Under the pieces are notes generated by a model that saw only the letters and a list, made by a program, of their open reading frames with translations, ran no database searches and was not told the origin of the DNA. The position numbers were made by a program, and so were the translations under genes. This document shows positions 1-7,545 of a stretch of DNA of 64,000 nucleotides, piece by piece. Origin of the DNA: JAILEN01 sp036723975. GTDB taxonomy: Bacteria; Bacillota; Clostridia; Lachnospirales; Lachnospiraceae. The stretch lies in assembly GCA_036723975.1 (NCBI GenBank), contig DAIMGJ010000002.1:124001-188000 (forward strand). Reading direction: 5' to 3'. Within the stretch, counting starts at the first letter, position 1. Each line of letters begins with the position of its first letter.

Positions 1-831
1 CTCTGTATCAGAAATATTCATCTGATACAATTGCTTTTGTGCATCAGAAAACGCATCCACTGTTGTCTTTTGGTTGGTCTTCCACGAAGAAAGATCACTT
101 TTCGCATTTAACTGATTACTTTGCATAGTCTGCACCACACTCACGCTTGGTGCATCGATAGTACTACGCACAAAGGTTAATGTATAGTGAAATGCAGAAT
201 TCACATCATCACAGTTTTCTATTGCATGTTTCAATGCAGTTGCTACATTTTCTTCATCCACATCTTCCGGAGTATAAACCGTCAACTCTAAAAATGCCGT
301 TTGGCTATCATCTTTTACATAAGTTGTTAAATTATCATTAAAAAGTTCCCTGATATAAGACGCATCCGCATCTAGCCCGATTTCTTTTCCAAAAGAGTTT
401 AGGCTTTCATCCGATTTAACACAGGACTGGTACAAATAACTTACATCAGCTGCATCTACAGTTGCGTCAGTTTTAATCAAGTATTGTACGGTCACTGCCT
501 TACACTTTGAAGCGTCCATATTCATAAGTATGGAATCCTTTAAGTAGGCTTCTTTTGCATCAATCTGCTGCTGTGTTGCTACTGCAAGCTTTACCGCATC
601 GATTTCTTCCGCTGTTAATGAAGCTTCCACATCCTCGATAGTTGCTTCCGCTGCTTCACTTGCCTCAGCACTTGCTCGATAAGCGCGGTCGTCTTTTACG
701 TATTTTCCCGCCATGACAAGAAGTCCAAAGATAAGTGCTACCGCTACAACAGCTCTCCACTGCACCAAAAGTCGTTTGCAAAACTGGATTAAATCAATTT
801 CCACTTCTTCCTGATAACAATTCTGATTCAT
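1..831 (-). CDS. Wzz-like chain-length determinant protein (3' end outside window)
   Basis: My own minus-strand translation from the ATG at 829-831 stays open for 277 codons to the window edge, so the C-terminus is missing. GGAGGG precedes the ATG. The product has a short cytoplasmic N-terminus (MNQNCYQEEVEIDLIQF), one membrane segment at about residues 27-43, then a long charged extracytoplasmic part. This layout is usual for Wzz/chain-length regulators of surface polysaccharide. It is the last visible gene of the polysaccharide locus. The same protein family is present as a frameshifted copy at 7546-8772: the two share EVEIDLIQF, VQWRAVVAVALIF and a Q-Q-Q-I stretch followed by Y-L-[KR]-D-S. 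The family name rests on topology and context. No kinase domain is seen in the visible part. Confidence 0.75.
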   Translation of the reverse strand, partial: MNQNCYQEEVEIDLIQFCKRLLVQWRAVVAVALIFGLLVMAGKYVKDDRAYRASAEASEAAEATIEDVEASLTAEEIDAVKLAVATQQQIDAKEAYLKDSILMNMDASKCKAVTVQYLIKTDATVDAADVSYLYQSCVKSDESLNSFGKEIGLDADASYIRELFNDNLTTYVKDDSQTAFLELTVYTPEDVDEENVATALKHAIENCDDVNSAFHYTLTFVRSTIDAPSVSVVQTMQSNQLNAKSDLSSWKTNQKTTVDAFSDAQKQLYQMNISDTE

Positions 832-865
832 ATATCCCTCCAAGATTTTTCAGTCAACACGTATT

Positions 866-894
866 ATTATATATTTCATCCTCTGCAAATACAA
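866..894 (-). promoter_or_regulatory. Probable promoter of the Wzz-like gene
   Basis: On the minus strand TTGTAT (889-894), a 17-base spacer and TATAAT (866-871) lie about 35 bases upstream of the start codon at 831. The -10 is perfect and the -35 partial. It gives the gene its own start point downstream of the inserted Abi gene. Confidence 0.5.
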
Positions 895-945
895 ACAAAT
901 ATAAACCGATATTCATATTCTTTTATAGCAATTTGTTCATATTTT

Positions 946-1302
946 TCAGTACCAATCTTTGAATCTGTCAATTATGCTTTCAAACTCTTTTTCACCCATC
1001 CTTCTGAACATTTTCGGGACACACTCATATAAAAAAGCGCGAAGTTTCTTTACTGATAATCCACACGTTTTCAAAATTTCTATCTTATGCCTTCTTTTGA
1101 TTTTTACATCCACTTTGTCTAGTTCATCCCAGTCATTCACCCCTATCTTTATTGTTCCAATAACAATAAAAATTCCAATAATACCAAGGAACGCATTTGA
1201 TAACGAATATACCTGCCGGTATTCTTTTTTACCTTCAGATAGTATATTGATTGCTGTCGCAACAAAGACTTTACAAGTAAAAAGAGTAGCTTGCATAAAC
1301 AA
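946..1302 (-). other. Overlapping reading frame at the 3' end of the Abi gene (possible frameshifted C-terminus)
   Basis: A second minus-strand frame runs through and 200 bases beyond the 3' end of the Abi gene. It encodes about 118 residues with a hydrophobic stretch (AFLGIIGIFIVIGTI), then IGVNDWDEL and a basic tail ending KDWY. Many Abi_2 proteins end in a segment of the kind MGFPxxW, which IGVNDWDEL loosely resembles. The Abi gene may therefore have suffered a frameshift near 1290-1330 that moved its true C-terminus into this frame. Alternatively it is a separate small membrane protein or chance. No good ribosome binding site was found (TTG at 1302, ATG at 1296). Confidence 0.3.
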
Positions 1303-2150
1303 TCTACTCCTCTTTCTCCAATTATTTCAGCAACTAGTTTTCTATACTCCGTTTTGGAGCAAACAAGTTTTAGCGCTATCATAGCTGCAAACAAATCTCT
1401 TTTTCCGTTTACATATTCTCCGGTTTGACCCCTTGCAACTCCTAGTCTATTATGCAAAGATGTATCCGTCAACGGACGATTGGACCTATAACAATACAGT
1501 CTATTCCCATGAGCGCAAAAATTTCTGACCGAGGATATATACATCAAAACACTTTCTAATTCGTTATCACTAAGTTTAAAAGTTTTAGCAATATCTTGTC
1601 GTTCCATCTGCTTCATCATACTATAAAACTTACTAATAGTTCCTAATGACAAAATATTGGTCAATACCCACAACGGTACATATCCGTATTTCTTTAAATA
1701 ATGCGAAATTGACGGATCTGTAGAGCGATCCGAAATCTGCTTTTGTATGGTCGCAATTAAAGCTGTTATATTCTTATTCGCGTCCTTTTTCCCATAATCA
1801 AAATTCAAATATGTAAGATAATTTGGTTCTCCATGCGCCTTAGGAAAATGATATGCAATTAGCGCTTTCATATTTTCTTCAAAAGGTAAAATGTTCTCTA
1901 GTATAATTGATCGTATCCTTCTATCATACATATAAAGGCCATATATCTCGTCAATAGTAGTTCCTTCGATATAAGTGTCAACTTTACCATGTTCATAAAA
2001 CAATGAACTATATCCATTGATCAAGTTATAGTAGCCAATTCTTTGCAAATGCTTCTTTGCGCGGGCTTTACTGTTTGGTTTACTAAAATCAATCCCACGA
2101 TTTTCTAACAAGAGTATCAATTCATCGTGTTTTTTAAATGGCTTTTCCAT
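1149..2150 (-). CDS. AbiD/AbiF-type (Abi_2 family) HEPN abortive-infection protein
   Basis: This is a 333-residue protein of the Abi_2 family, phage-exclusion toxins with a HEPN RNase-like fold. Diagnostic segments in order are HLQRIGYYNLINGYSSLF (about 34-51), IDEIYGLYMYDRRIRSIILE (about 66-85), PLWVLTNILSLGTISKFY (about 159-176) and RNFCAHGNR (209-217). In the last, R209 and H214 form the R-x4-H HEPN catalytic motif. I chose ATG 2150, preceded by GGGGG; a TTG at 2162 is in frame but has no better site. Residues beyond about 275 diverge from the family and may result from a frameshift (see 946-1302). A short structured RNA with its own promoter and terminator lies directly upstream, as in AbiF loci where an RNA acts as antitoxin. 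Substrate and trigger cannot be read from the sequence. Confidence 0.85.
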   Translation of the reverse strand: MEKPFKKHDELILLLENRGIDFSKPNSKARAKKHLQRIGYYNLINGYSSLFYEHGKVDTYIEGTTIDEIYGLYMYDRRIRSIILENILPFEENMKALIAYHFPKAHGEPNYLTYLNFDYGKKDANKNITALIATIQKQISDRSTDPSISHYLKKYGYVPLWVLTNILSLGTISKFYSMMKQMERQDIAKTFKLSDNELESVLMYISSVRNFCAHGNRLYCYRSNRPLTDTSLHNRLGVARGQTGEYVNGKRDLFAAMIALKLVCSKTEYRKLVAEIIGERGVDCLCKLLFLLVKSLLRQQSIYYLKVKKNTGRYIRYQMRSLVLLEFLLLLEQ

Positions 2151-2160
2151 TGCAACCCCC

Positions 2161-2235
2161 AAAATAAAAAGACCCCGGGCCCGAAGGACACCGGAGTACG
2201 TTCCAAAAATAATATATGTCTAGAACAACCAGACA
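2161..2235 (-). ncRNA. Small structured RNA upstream of the Abi gene (abiF-RNA-like), ending in an intrinsic terminator
   Basis: About 75 nt is predicted from the promoter at 2242-2270. The 5' end forms hairpin TGTCT/AGACA (2217-2235, 9-nt loop). The 3' end forms a strong stem: ACTCCGG (2191-2197) pairs with CCGGGGT (2172-2178), extended by GTCC/GGGC around a UUC loop after one bulged base. A T-rich run follows (2161-2170). The T-run ends 11 bases before the Abi start codon, so the toxin can be made only by read-through or from another start. The position and layout match those reported for abiF RNAs. I cannot test the match to the known covariance model. Confidence 0.65.
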
Positions 2236-2241
2236 GGTGAC

Positions 2242-2270
2242 ATCATACCAAACATACAATTTAGTGTCAA
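2242..2270 (-). promoter_or_regulatory. Consensus promoter for the small RNA / Abi locus
   Basis: Minus strand TTGACA (2265-2270), a 17-base spacer and TATGAT (2242-2247). This is a perfect -35 with one mismatch in the -10. The predicted start at about 2235 falls exactly on the first hairpin of the small RNA. It is among the best sigma-70-type promoters in the window, as expected for an abundant antitoxin RNA. Confidence 0.75.
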
Positions 2271-2365
2271 GTTTTTCTACACCTATTATATGCCAATCAC
2301 ACACCAATAACAAGTCGATAACACTATATATTTCCACAAGTTGTATCGGCTTGTTTTCAAATTAA

Positions 2366-2536
2366 TTAACCTTTGTATTTCTCTTCTATCTCATCCACAA
2401 TAGCGAAGTGTTCATCATCACGGCGCATGCTGCAATCTCCATCTACTAAAGTAAGATTTGGATTGTAGTAGGGGTCGCCTGCATCCTGGGGAGTCACAAT
2501 CGTAAGTTTGTTACGATGCTCACAGATTAAAGAATT
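2366..2536 (-). pseudogene. Remnant of the C-terminus of a GT2 glycosyltransferase
   Basis: About 55 codons end in TAA at 2366-2368 with no start and no upstream domain. The translation contains GDPYYNPNLTLVDGDCS, then RRDDEHFAIVDEIEEK. This matches the C-terminus of the intact glycosyltransferase at 17090-19627, which reads GDPYYNPNLTLVDGDCSLRR and then FAIVEEIRLEKK. A paralogous glycosyltransferase therefore once ended here and was almost wholly deleted, probably when this end of the locus was rearranged and the Abi gene arrived. The rest of the interval 2151-2565 holds the Abi RNA and promoter. I see nothing in 2271-2365. Confidence 0.8.
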
Positions 2537-2565
2537 TTTGGCGGATTAGAAAATATAGATTTCAA

Positions 2566-3366
2566 TCACTCCCCATAAGTATACAAAAGGTATTTTCCTA
2601 TTTTCTTTTCTAGGACATACCCATACAAACTAGCCTCACTATCAGCAGTCGTAATAACTCCTAATGAGTTGCCTTCGATAACGACTACGTAAGGTATACC
2701 ATTTGTACTTGCTGTTTCAAATACATCAATCATTTGCTCCACCTGGTCAGAATTGTAATGCGGAACAATATTTGCCTCCCAGTTATATGTTTTCACTTTC
2801 GAATGCAAATCAGAAGGAAGAATCACCCGATTGTTTTGCACAATCTCGGCTATCTCCACTGCTTCACCGTTTATCCTTCCAGAAAACTTAGGAAGAGTAA
2901 AATTATGTAATGTCAACTGTAGCGGCACACTTCCTTCCACAAGTACCAGGATAAGAGTAACCGCAAATATTTTTATCATCAATTCGTCTTTTCGGTTTTT
3001 ACTCCGTTTTTTATCCAATTGCTGCGGTTCTTTCGCCTGCTCTTTCTCAATATAATCACAAACAATAACCATTCCCAAAACAATCGCTATAATTGTAGGA
3101 AACAAGAAAAACAAATCTGTTGACTTCTCTTCCCCCCAAAGAAGCTTGGATGCGTCAAGCATAATCCCCGGAAAAAGCAAAAAAATAAGTACGCCAATAA
3201 CATAATAAATATACCCGCGAATCTCCTTATCTTTTCGATTGTATATTATCAATGCCGAAAGAGATAGAATCAGTGCCAGATAAATACCGGTATATGCAGA
3301 TCCGTAACTTTGGAAAATGAATCGTGTATTTAAAAAGTTTTCATAAAATCCTGTCAAAAGTTCCAT
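2566..3366 (-). CDS. Integral membrane protein, polysaccharide locus, unknown function
   Basis: The 266-residue product has four or five hydrophobic segments in its first 150 residues, including YTGIYLALILSLSALIIY and IGVLIFLLFPGIML. A soluble C-terminal half follows (about 160-266) that contains EAVEIAEIVQNNRVILPSDL and GVITTADSEASLYGYVLEKK. This tail resembles the soluble end seen in the middle of the neighbour at 4395-5771, where it precedes the phosphatase domain (there KPTVLIQSDSYD and then KYCLFKNE). The start codon directly abuts the stop of the upstream gene (TAAATG), so the two are co-transcribed. I do not recognise the family. A role in synthesis or modification of the exported polysaccharide is inferred only from position. 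Confidence 0.7.
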   Translation of the reverse strand: MELLTGFYENFLNTRFIFQSYGSAYTGIYLALILSLSALIIYNRKDKEIRGYIYYVIGVLIFLLFPGIMLDASKLLWGEEKSTDLFFLFPTIIAIVLGMVIVCDYIEKEQAKEPQQLDKKRSKNRKDELMIKIFAVTLILVLVEGSVPLQLTLHNFTLPKFSGRINGEAVEIAEIVQNNRVILPSDLHSKVKTYNWEANIVPHYNSDQVEQMIDVFETASTNGIPYVVVIEGNSLGVITTADSEASLYGYVLEKKIGKYLLYTYGE

Positions 3367-4398
3367 TTATGCTCTCTCTTTTTCTTTTATAAACGTGTTT
3401 ACCAAGGCCACCACAATCATAACAATTACAGTAATAATAATTAAAAATATATCCATCTGATATCCGTAGTCATACAACAAAGCAGCCACCGGCATCAAAA
3501 GTACCATTTGCAAAACCCAGTAAATCCCACCGGCAATTTGTCCTCTCGTGCTTTCCACAATAGCAGCATATCCATAAGCAAAGCAGAGAGGCATCACACA
3601 TGCGGCAAACAGCGTGTAACCATTCCAAATATTATTAGGGATAGCCAAATACACGGAACCATTAATAAATAAAAGTGCGGTACAAATTGCGAAAAAACAT
3701 ACTTCCATACGCTTTTTATTTTGCATCAGAAAACTACAGTGGTGCGTGAGTATGCTTTCAATTCTTTTATATACACCAAAAAAGAAAACTAAAAATACGA
3801 CATTTATTATATATGCCACAAACTGATTGATTCCGACGCCGGTAATATCAGCCCCCATCGCATAGAACATCTCAATAAGTTTCGTGCGATTTGTCATCTC
3901 TGACAATAACCAATAACTAAAAGGATCAAACTCCGCAACCATATCAGCTTTCATCATTGCAATGATATTAATAATGGTTTCATCGGCCGAATTCGGCGCC
4001 ACAAATAAAACCGCGACTGCAATATATGCTACCGCAAAAATAAGCATCGGCCAGTTCAGTTTTTCATCTTCCAAGTCGCGGCGCAGTTTTTTAATAAAAT
4101 CATAAACAGAAAACAGCACCAAACTCACTAGGGAAACCACAAGAAGTCTTGAACTAATCTTTTCCATGATTTCCAAAAATCCACTATATGACTGCGTTGA
4201 AGATATTACAATCATACCAACGGATTCAAACAAGAAAAACTCCACCAATAAGCCGCTTACAAAAGATTCCAAGAATCCCTCAACAAAATTTTCCTGCGAT
4301 AGTGATTTTTTACTCCACAAAACCAGTCGACTGAGTCTTCCCACTCCAATAGGCATCAGAACCAGATATGCAATTATAAACAGCAACTTATATATCAT
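3367..4398 (-). CDS. Polytopic membrane protein, DUF6077-like
   Basis: The 343-residue protein has roughly nine to ten membrane segments. A loop at about 130-165 reads PNSADETIINIIAMMKAD and then FDPFSYWLLSEMTNR. The same loop pattern (an acidic residue after the third or fourth helix, then repeated references to a Y/W-rich segment) occurs in the protein at 5779-6813. Both look like members of the DUF6077 family found in Clostridia surface-polysaccharide loci. Start and stop overlap the upstream gene as ATGA. Glycosyltransferase-C-like or polymerase-like activity is plausible from topology, but no catalytic motif can be named. Confidence 0.65.
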   Translation of the reverse strand: MIYKLLFIIAYLVLMPIGVGRLSRLVLWSKKSLSQENFVEGFLESFVSGLLVEFFLFESVGMIVISSTQSYSGFLEIMEKISSRLLVVSLVSLVLFSVYDFIKKLRRDLEDEKLNWPMLIFAVAYIAVAVLFVAPNSADETIINIIAMMKADMVAEFDPFSYWLLSEMTNRTKLIEMFYAMGADITGVGINQFVAYIINVVFLVFFFGVYKRIESILTHHCSFLMQNKKRMEVCFFAICTALLFINGSVYLAIPNNIWNGYTLFAACVMPLCFAYGYAAIVESTRGQIAGGIYWVLQMVLLMPVAALLYDYGYQMDIFLIIITVIVMIVVALVNTFIKEKERA

Positions 4399-5771
4399 AA
4401 TTTCAACTCTTTAAATTCTTCAGCGGACAAATTCAATTCCTCAAGTGTCCACTTCCCCCTATTATAATGCAGGATTGTAACACTTGCATTGTCTATTCCG
4501 TCCGTTTCCTCCACCTGCTCCGGAAACATATCCTGCAAACACCAGATCATCGCACTATGTCCAACTACTAAAACATTTCCTCCTTTTTCGGTAGAAGTAA
4601 CAATTTGATCCAGCGCTCTTCTCAAACGAGTAACCGTATAGTATTTCGACCCTGCATCAATCGGCGAAACAAAAAATTGGTCATCCAAAGTGCCAATATA
4701 TGTCGTTAAATCAAAGTCCGGATAAAGCTCCCTTACTTCCTCATCAGTCATTCCTTCTACATTACCCCAATAAAAATCATCCAAGTAGGGAAGGGCCTTC
4801 GGTTCCGGTGTTCCATTATTATTCTGTTCAAGAATCAAATTTGCAGTATACTTTGTTCTTGTTAACTCACTTGTAAACACGTTCGAAAACAAAATATCAG
4901 ACAAAGCTTCTCCAGTAGTTTTTGCCTGATTGATTCCTTCCACCGTTAACATAGAATCTGTTCCGCTACCTGCATATATTCCCGCCACATTAGCATCTGT
5001 CTGTCCATGTCGTACAAAAAACAACGTAAACTCTTTTTCATTTTTAAAAAGACAATACTTTTTCGTTTCCTTTATCAATTCGAAACCAAATGACTCCGCT
5101 TGGTTCCTAAGAGCAACTTCATTATGGCAAACAAAAAACTCGAAATTCAATATACCATATGCACTCAAATCGAAATCTTCTGCCTCATATTCTTCCGACG
5201 AAAGGTAAACATCATATAAAACCGGGTTAGATGTATACTGCCGGATTCCATGAAACATCTCGTCTCCCTGATTGGTATCGTAGGAATCCGATTGAATCAA
5301 GACTGTTGGTTTTTTTTCACTAGTATGGGCAATTAAAGCATCTCCTATTTCAACGACATCCTCCGATAATTTATATAAATTTTGGGGAACATGAAACCCA
5401 TATGTAATGAGATTCGTATTCGAAAGATATAAGCAAAAAACCAGGAATATAGCAAAAGCTAACAGCCTTTTCTTTTTATCAAATTTGTTGACAAGCACCA
5501 CAAAAGAAAACGCTACAATTTCTCTTGCAAAAAAAATCCATGATAAACGTTCATATTCCAGATAACCCGGAAGAAACGTCCTTAACATGACAGATGCAAA
5601 AATCTGACAATAGTAAAGAAGCAACGATAGTGAGACAAAAATACATAGTTTCCTTATTTTTTCTTTTTGATTATTCCTACCAACAAACAATAGAACCAAG
5701 CTGAACGCGAAAGTTAAAGCCCATCCGGCAGAATACCATTTATGCAATTGAATATAATACCAAAAATCCAT
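4395..5771 (-). CDS. Membrane protein fused to a histidine-phosphatase (phosphoglycerate-mutase-like) domain
   Basis: The 458-residue protein has two parts. Residues 1-125 carry four membrane segments. A linker (about 126-245) resembles the soluble tail of the protein at 2566-3366. Residues 250-458 form a complete histidine phosphatase: FFVRHGQTDANVAG (R254, H255), a glutamate-bearing segment WGNVEGMTDEEVRELYP, and VLVVGHSAMIW with the second catalytic His. The phosphohistidine nucleophile and its partner are present, so the domain is probably active. Because both ends of the membrane part look canonical and the frame is continuous, this is a true fusion. It may remove phosphate from a polysaccharide precursor or lipid carrier near the membrane, but the substrate is unknown. 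Confidence 0.8.
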   Translation of the reverse strand: MDFWYYIQLHKWYSAGWALTFAFSLVLLFVGRNNQKEKIRKLCIFVSLSLLLYYCQIFASVMLRTFLPGYLEYERLSWIFFAREIVAFSFVVLVNKFDKKKRLLAFAIFLVFCLYLSNTNLITYGFHVPQNLYKLSEDVVEIGDALIAHTSEKKPTVLIQSDSYDTNQGDEMFHGIRQYTSNPVLYDVYLSSEEYEAEDFDLSAYGILNFEFFVCHNEVALRNQAESFGFELIKETKKYCLFKNEKEFTLFFVRHGQTDANVAGIYAGSGTDSMLTVEGINQAKTTGEALSDILFSNVFTSELTRTKYTANLILEQNNNGTPEPKALPYLDDFYWGNVEGMTDEEVRELYPDFDLTTYIGTLDDQFFVSPIDAGSKYYTVTRLRRALDQIVTSTEKGGNVLVVGHSAMIWCLQDMFPEQVEETDGIDNASVTILHYNRGKWTLEELNLSAEEFKELKL

Positions 5772-5778
5772 TTTCTAC

Positions 5779-6813
5779 CTATCTAATAATCAAAAACGTA
5801 AATATTCCCACCGGAATCATCATAACAGCAACCTGAAGTATTAATTTCAAATCCATTTTCTTTTTGGCAGCCAACTCTGTTATGGTCAAAAGCGCCAATT
5901 CTATCGGCAGTATCATAATTCCCATGTTTGAAGCACCACATCCCGCACCCATCATAAGAAAAATGCCCAATAGACTTTTTACATCCCGTTTTTTAGCAAA
6001 GTTCTCCCATAAAACAATTATCAGGGGAACAACAATTGTTGCTGTAATATTTTTCCCCCACGTAGGCCAAATTAAAAGTATTTGTGAAATATCATCCCCG
6101 ATGACTTCGTTTAATAATACCAAAAGAATTATAAACATATATTTCAGAAGCTTTTCATCTTTTATAAATACCCCTATCAAATACCAAGCTACAATATAGT
6201 GAAGAATGAGCAAATATCCCGGCAAAATGGTATTAATCACAATCAGAGGATGCACGTTCATCACCTTTGATAACATTGCTTCGAAAGTATACCAGGATGA
6301 TAACAATATTTTTGTATTAACGGAATCTTCTTCTAATCGTTCTGCTCCATTATCCTCATACAGTGAAAAGAATTGATTTGTTTCAACGATATCATTTACA
6401 ATCGCATTGTAAGTTTTGGAATCCCGATAATCTGATGGCTGAAACAAGCTGACGCGTCCCACTTGAAAGAAAACACATAAAAGCATAATGATCCATACGT
6501 ACTTTTGCTCGGAAGATTTGTATTCCCTTTTAATGCTCGTCTTCACGTCATGACTTCTTCTGAGTTTTCCCAACCAAACCACCCCATAAATCAGGCACGG
6601 GATATTACAACACAAAAAAACAAAAACTGCTTTTGAAAACTCTCCTCCGGAAAAAACAATCGGGAAGGACACAATGGTCCAAAGCACCAACTCCACCATT
6701 AATCCGAGTGGAAATCGAAGTAATCTGTTATCTCTATCTTTACTTGTAAACATACTTCCATATAAATATGGAAGTATAATTATACATCCAAGTATTCCTA
6801 TTAATCCTATCAT
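5779..6813 (-). CDS. Polytopic membrane protein, DUF6077-like (paralogue of 3367-4398)
   Basis: The 344-residue protein has about nine or ten membrane helices and a loop at about 130-165 (PSDYRDSKTYNAIVND, then YEDNGAERLEEDSVNTK). The loop lies where the 3367-4398 protein carries its NSADETI segment. The C-terminus ends on a membrane helix (PVGIFTFLIIR) without the extra helices usual in longer members. The protein may therefore be a shortened form, or one whose remainder is now encoded separately by the downstream membrane genes. The gene begins a four-gene unit (5779, 4395, 3367, 2566) spaced by 0-7 bases or overlapping. The function is unknown. Confidence 0.65.
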   Translation of the reverse strand: MIGLIGILGCIIILPYLYGSMFTSKDRDNRLLRFPLGLMVELVLWTIVSFPIVFSGGEFSKAVFVFLCCNIPCLIYGVVWLGKLRRSHDVKTSIKREYKSSEQKYVWIIMLLCVFFQVGRVSLFQPSDYRDSKTYNAIVNDIVETNQFFSLYEDNGAERLEEDSVNTKILLSSWYTFEAMLSKVMNVHPLIVINTILPGYLLILHYIVAWYLIGVFIKDEKLLKYMFIILLVLLNEVIGDDISQILLIWPTWGKNITATIVVPLIIVLWENFAKKRDVKSLLGIFLMMGAGCGASNMGIMILPIELALLTITELAAKKKMDLKLILQVAVMMIPVGIFTFLIIR

Positions 6814-7029
6814 ATCCTAATAGTATTCCGCCTTTACTTCAAAAATTATCCATAAGCGCTTACAGATTGGGCATACCTCCGTCAATCCTAACACACTAAC
6901 TACAAAGTTCCAACTACTCCTCCAATTTTTAAGGATAGTTGTTTATATATAAAACTCATCGGAACCTCTTATCCCTCTATACCTACATCAATTTTTTCCA
7001 TCTTTTACGCCAGAATCAAACTAACCTTT

Positions 7030-7416
7030 TCAACTTCTATAATAACTCCACCGTTTTTGTTTCTCTCTATCATTTTTCATGGTCGTAAACGCCTGCACAT
7101 AACCAAGAATCCTGTCCCGTTGAGATTTTTCTAACTGATTAAACTCCGATATCAACACCCCGGTGTCTGTGGCAACATCCACAACGTAGTATTTTTGATT
7201 CTTTCCTCTGCTGGCAGCCGGGTCCACTCCTGACAAAAGCCATTCTGGTGAAACATCTAACGTCTGACATATTACCATTATTTTATCTGATGACGGATTT
7301 GTTCTATTCTTTTTCCATTCACTAATCGTGCTCTGAAGTATACCAGTTTTTTCTGCAAATTCCTTTTGTGTCATCGATAACTGATTCAATCTCTCGAAGA
7401 TTCTATCACTAATTGT
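7030..7416 (-). CDS. XRE-family HTH transcriptional regulator
   Basis: About 128 residues. The N-terminal Cro/C1-type helix-turn-helix is clear: LSMTQKEFAEKTGILQSTIS followed by EWKKNRTNPSSDKIMVI, then LDVSPEWLLSG. The C-terminal 50 residues include LISEFNQLEKSQRDRILGYV, a typical dimerisation helix of short XRE repressors. I chose ATG 7416, with GGAG nine bases upstream, rather than the in-frame TTG at 7437. It stands alone between the broken Wzz-like gene and the membrane-protein unit, with more than 200 bases downstream that hold no gene. It may be a remnant of a mobile segment or a local regulator. No operator was identified. Confidence 0.85.
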   Translation of the reverse strand, partial: TISDRIFERLNQLSMTQKEFAEKTGILQSTISEWKKNRTNPSSDKIMVICQTLDVSPEWLLSGVDPAASRGKNQKYYVVDVATDTGVLISEFNQLEKSQRDRILGYVQAFTTMKNDREKQKRWSYYRS

Positions 7417-7545
7417 CATTCCACCTGTCTCCGTCAATTACCTATTTTTTTTAAATATGCAATTCCATATGAGTGATTCTGATTTGTTACAGAAATTCAA
7501 ATATATGGATATTGCTACAACAAAACCTCTGTGCCAATCCCCGCA

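Noticed and set aside
2134..2337. 67-residue frame upstream of the Abi gene
   Set aside because: It covers the small RNA, its promoter and terminator; no homology or ribosome site, and RNA structure explains the region better.
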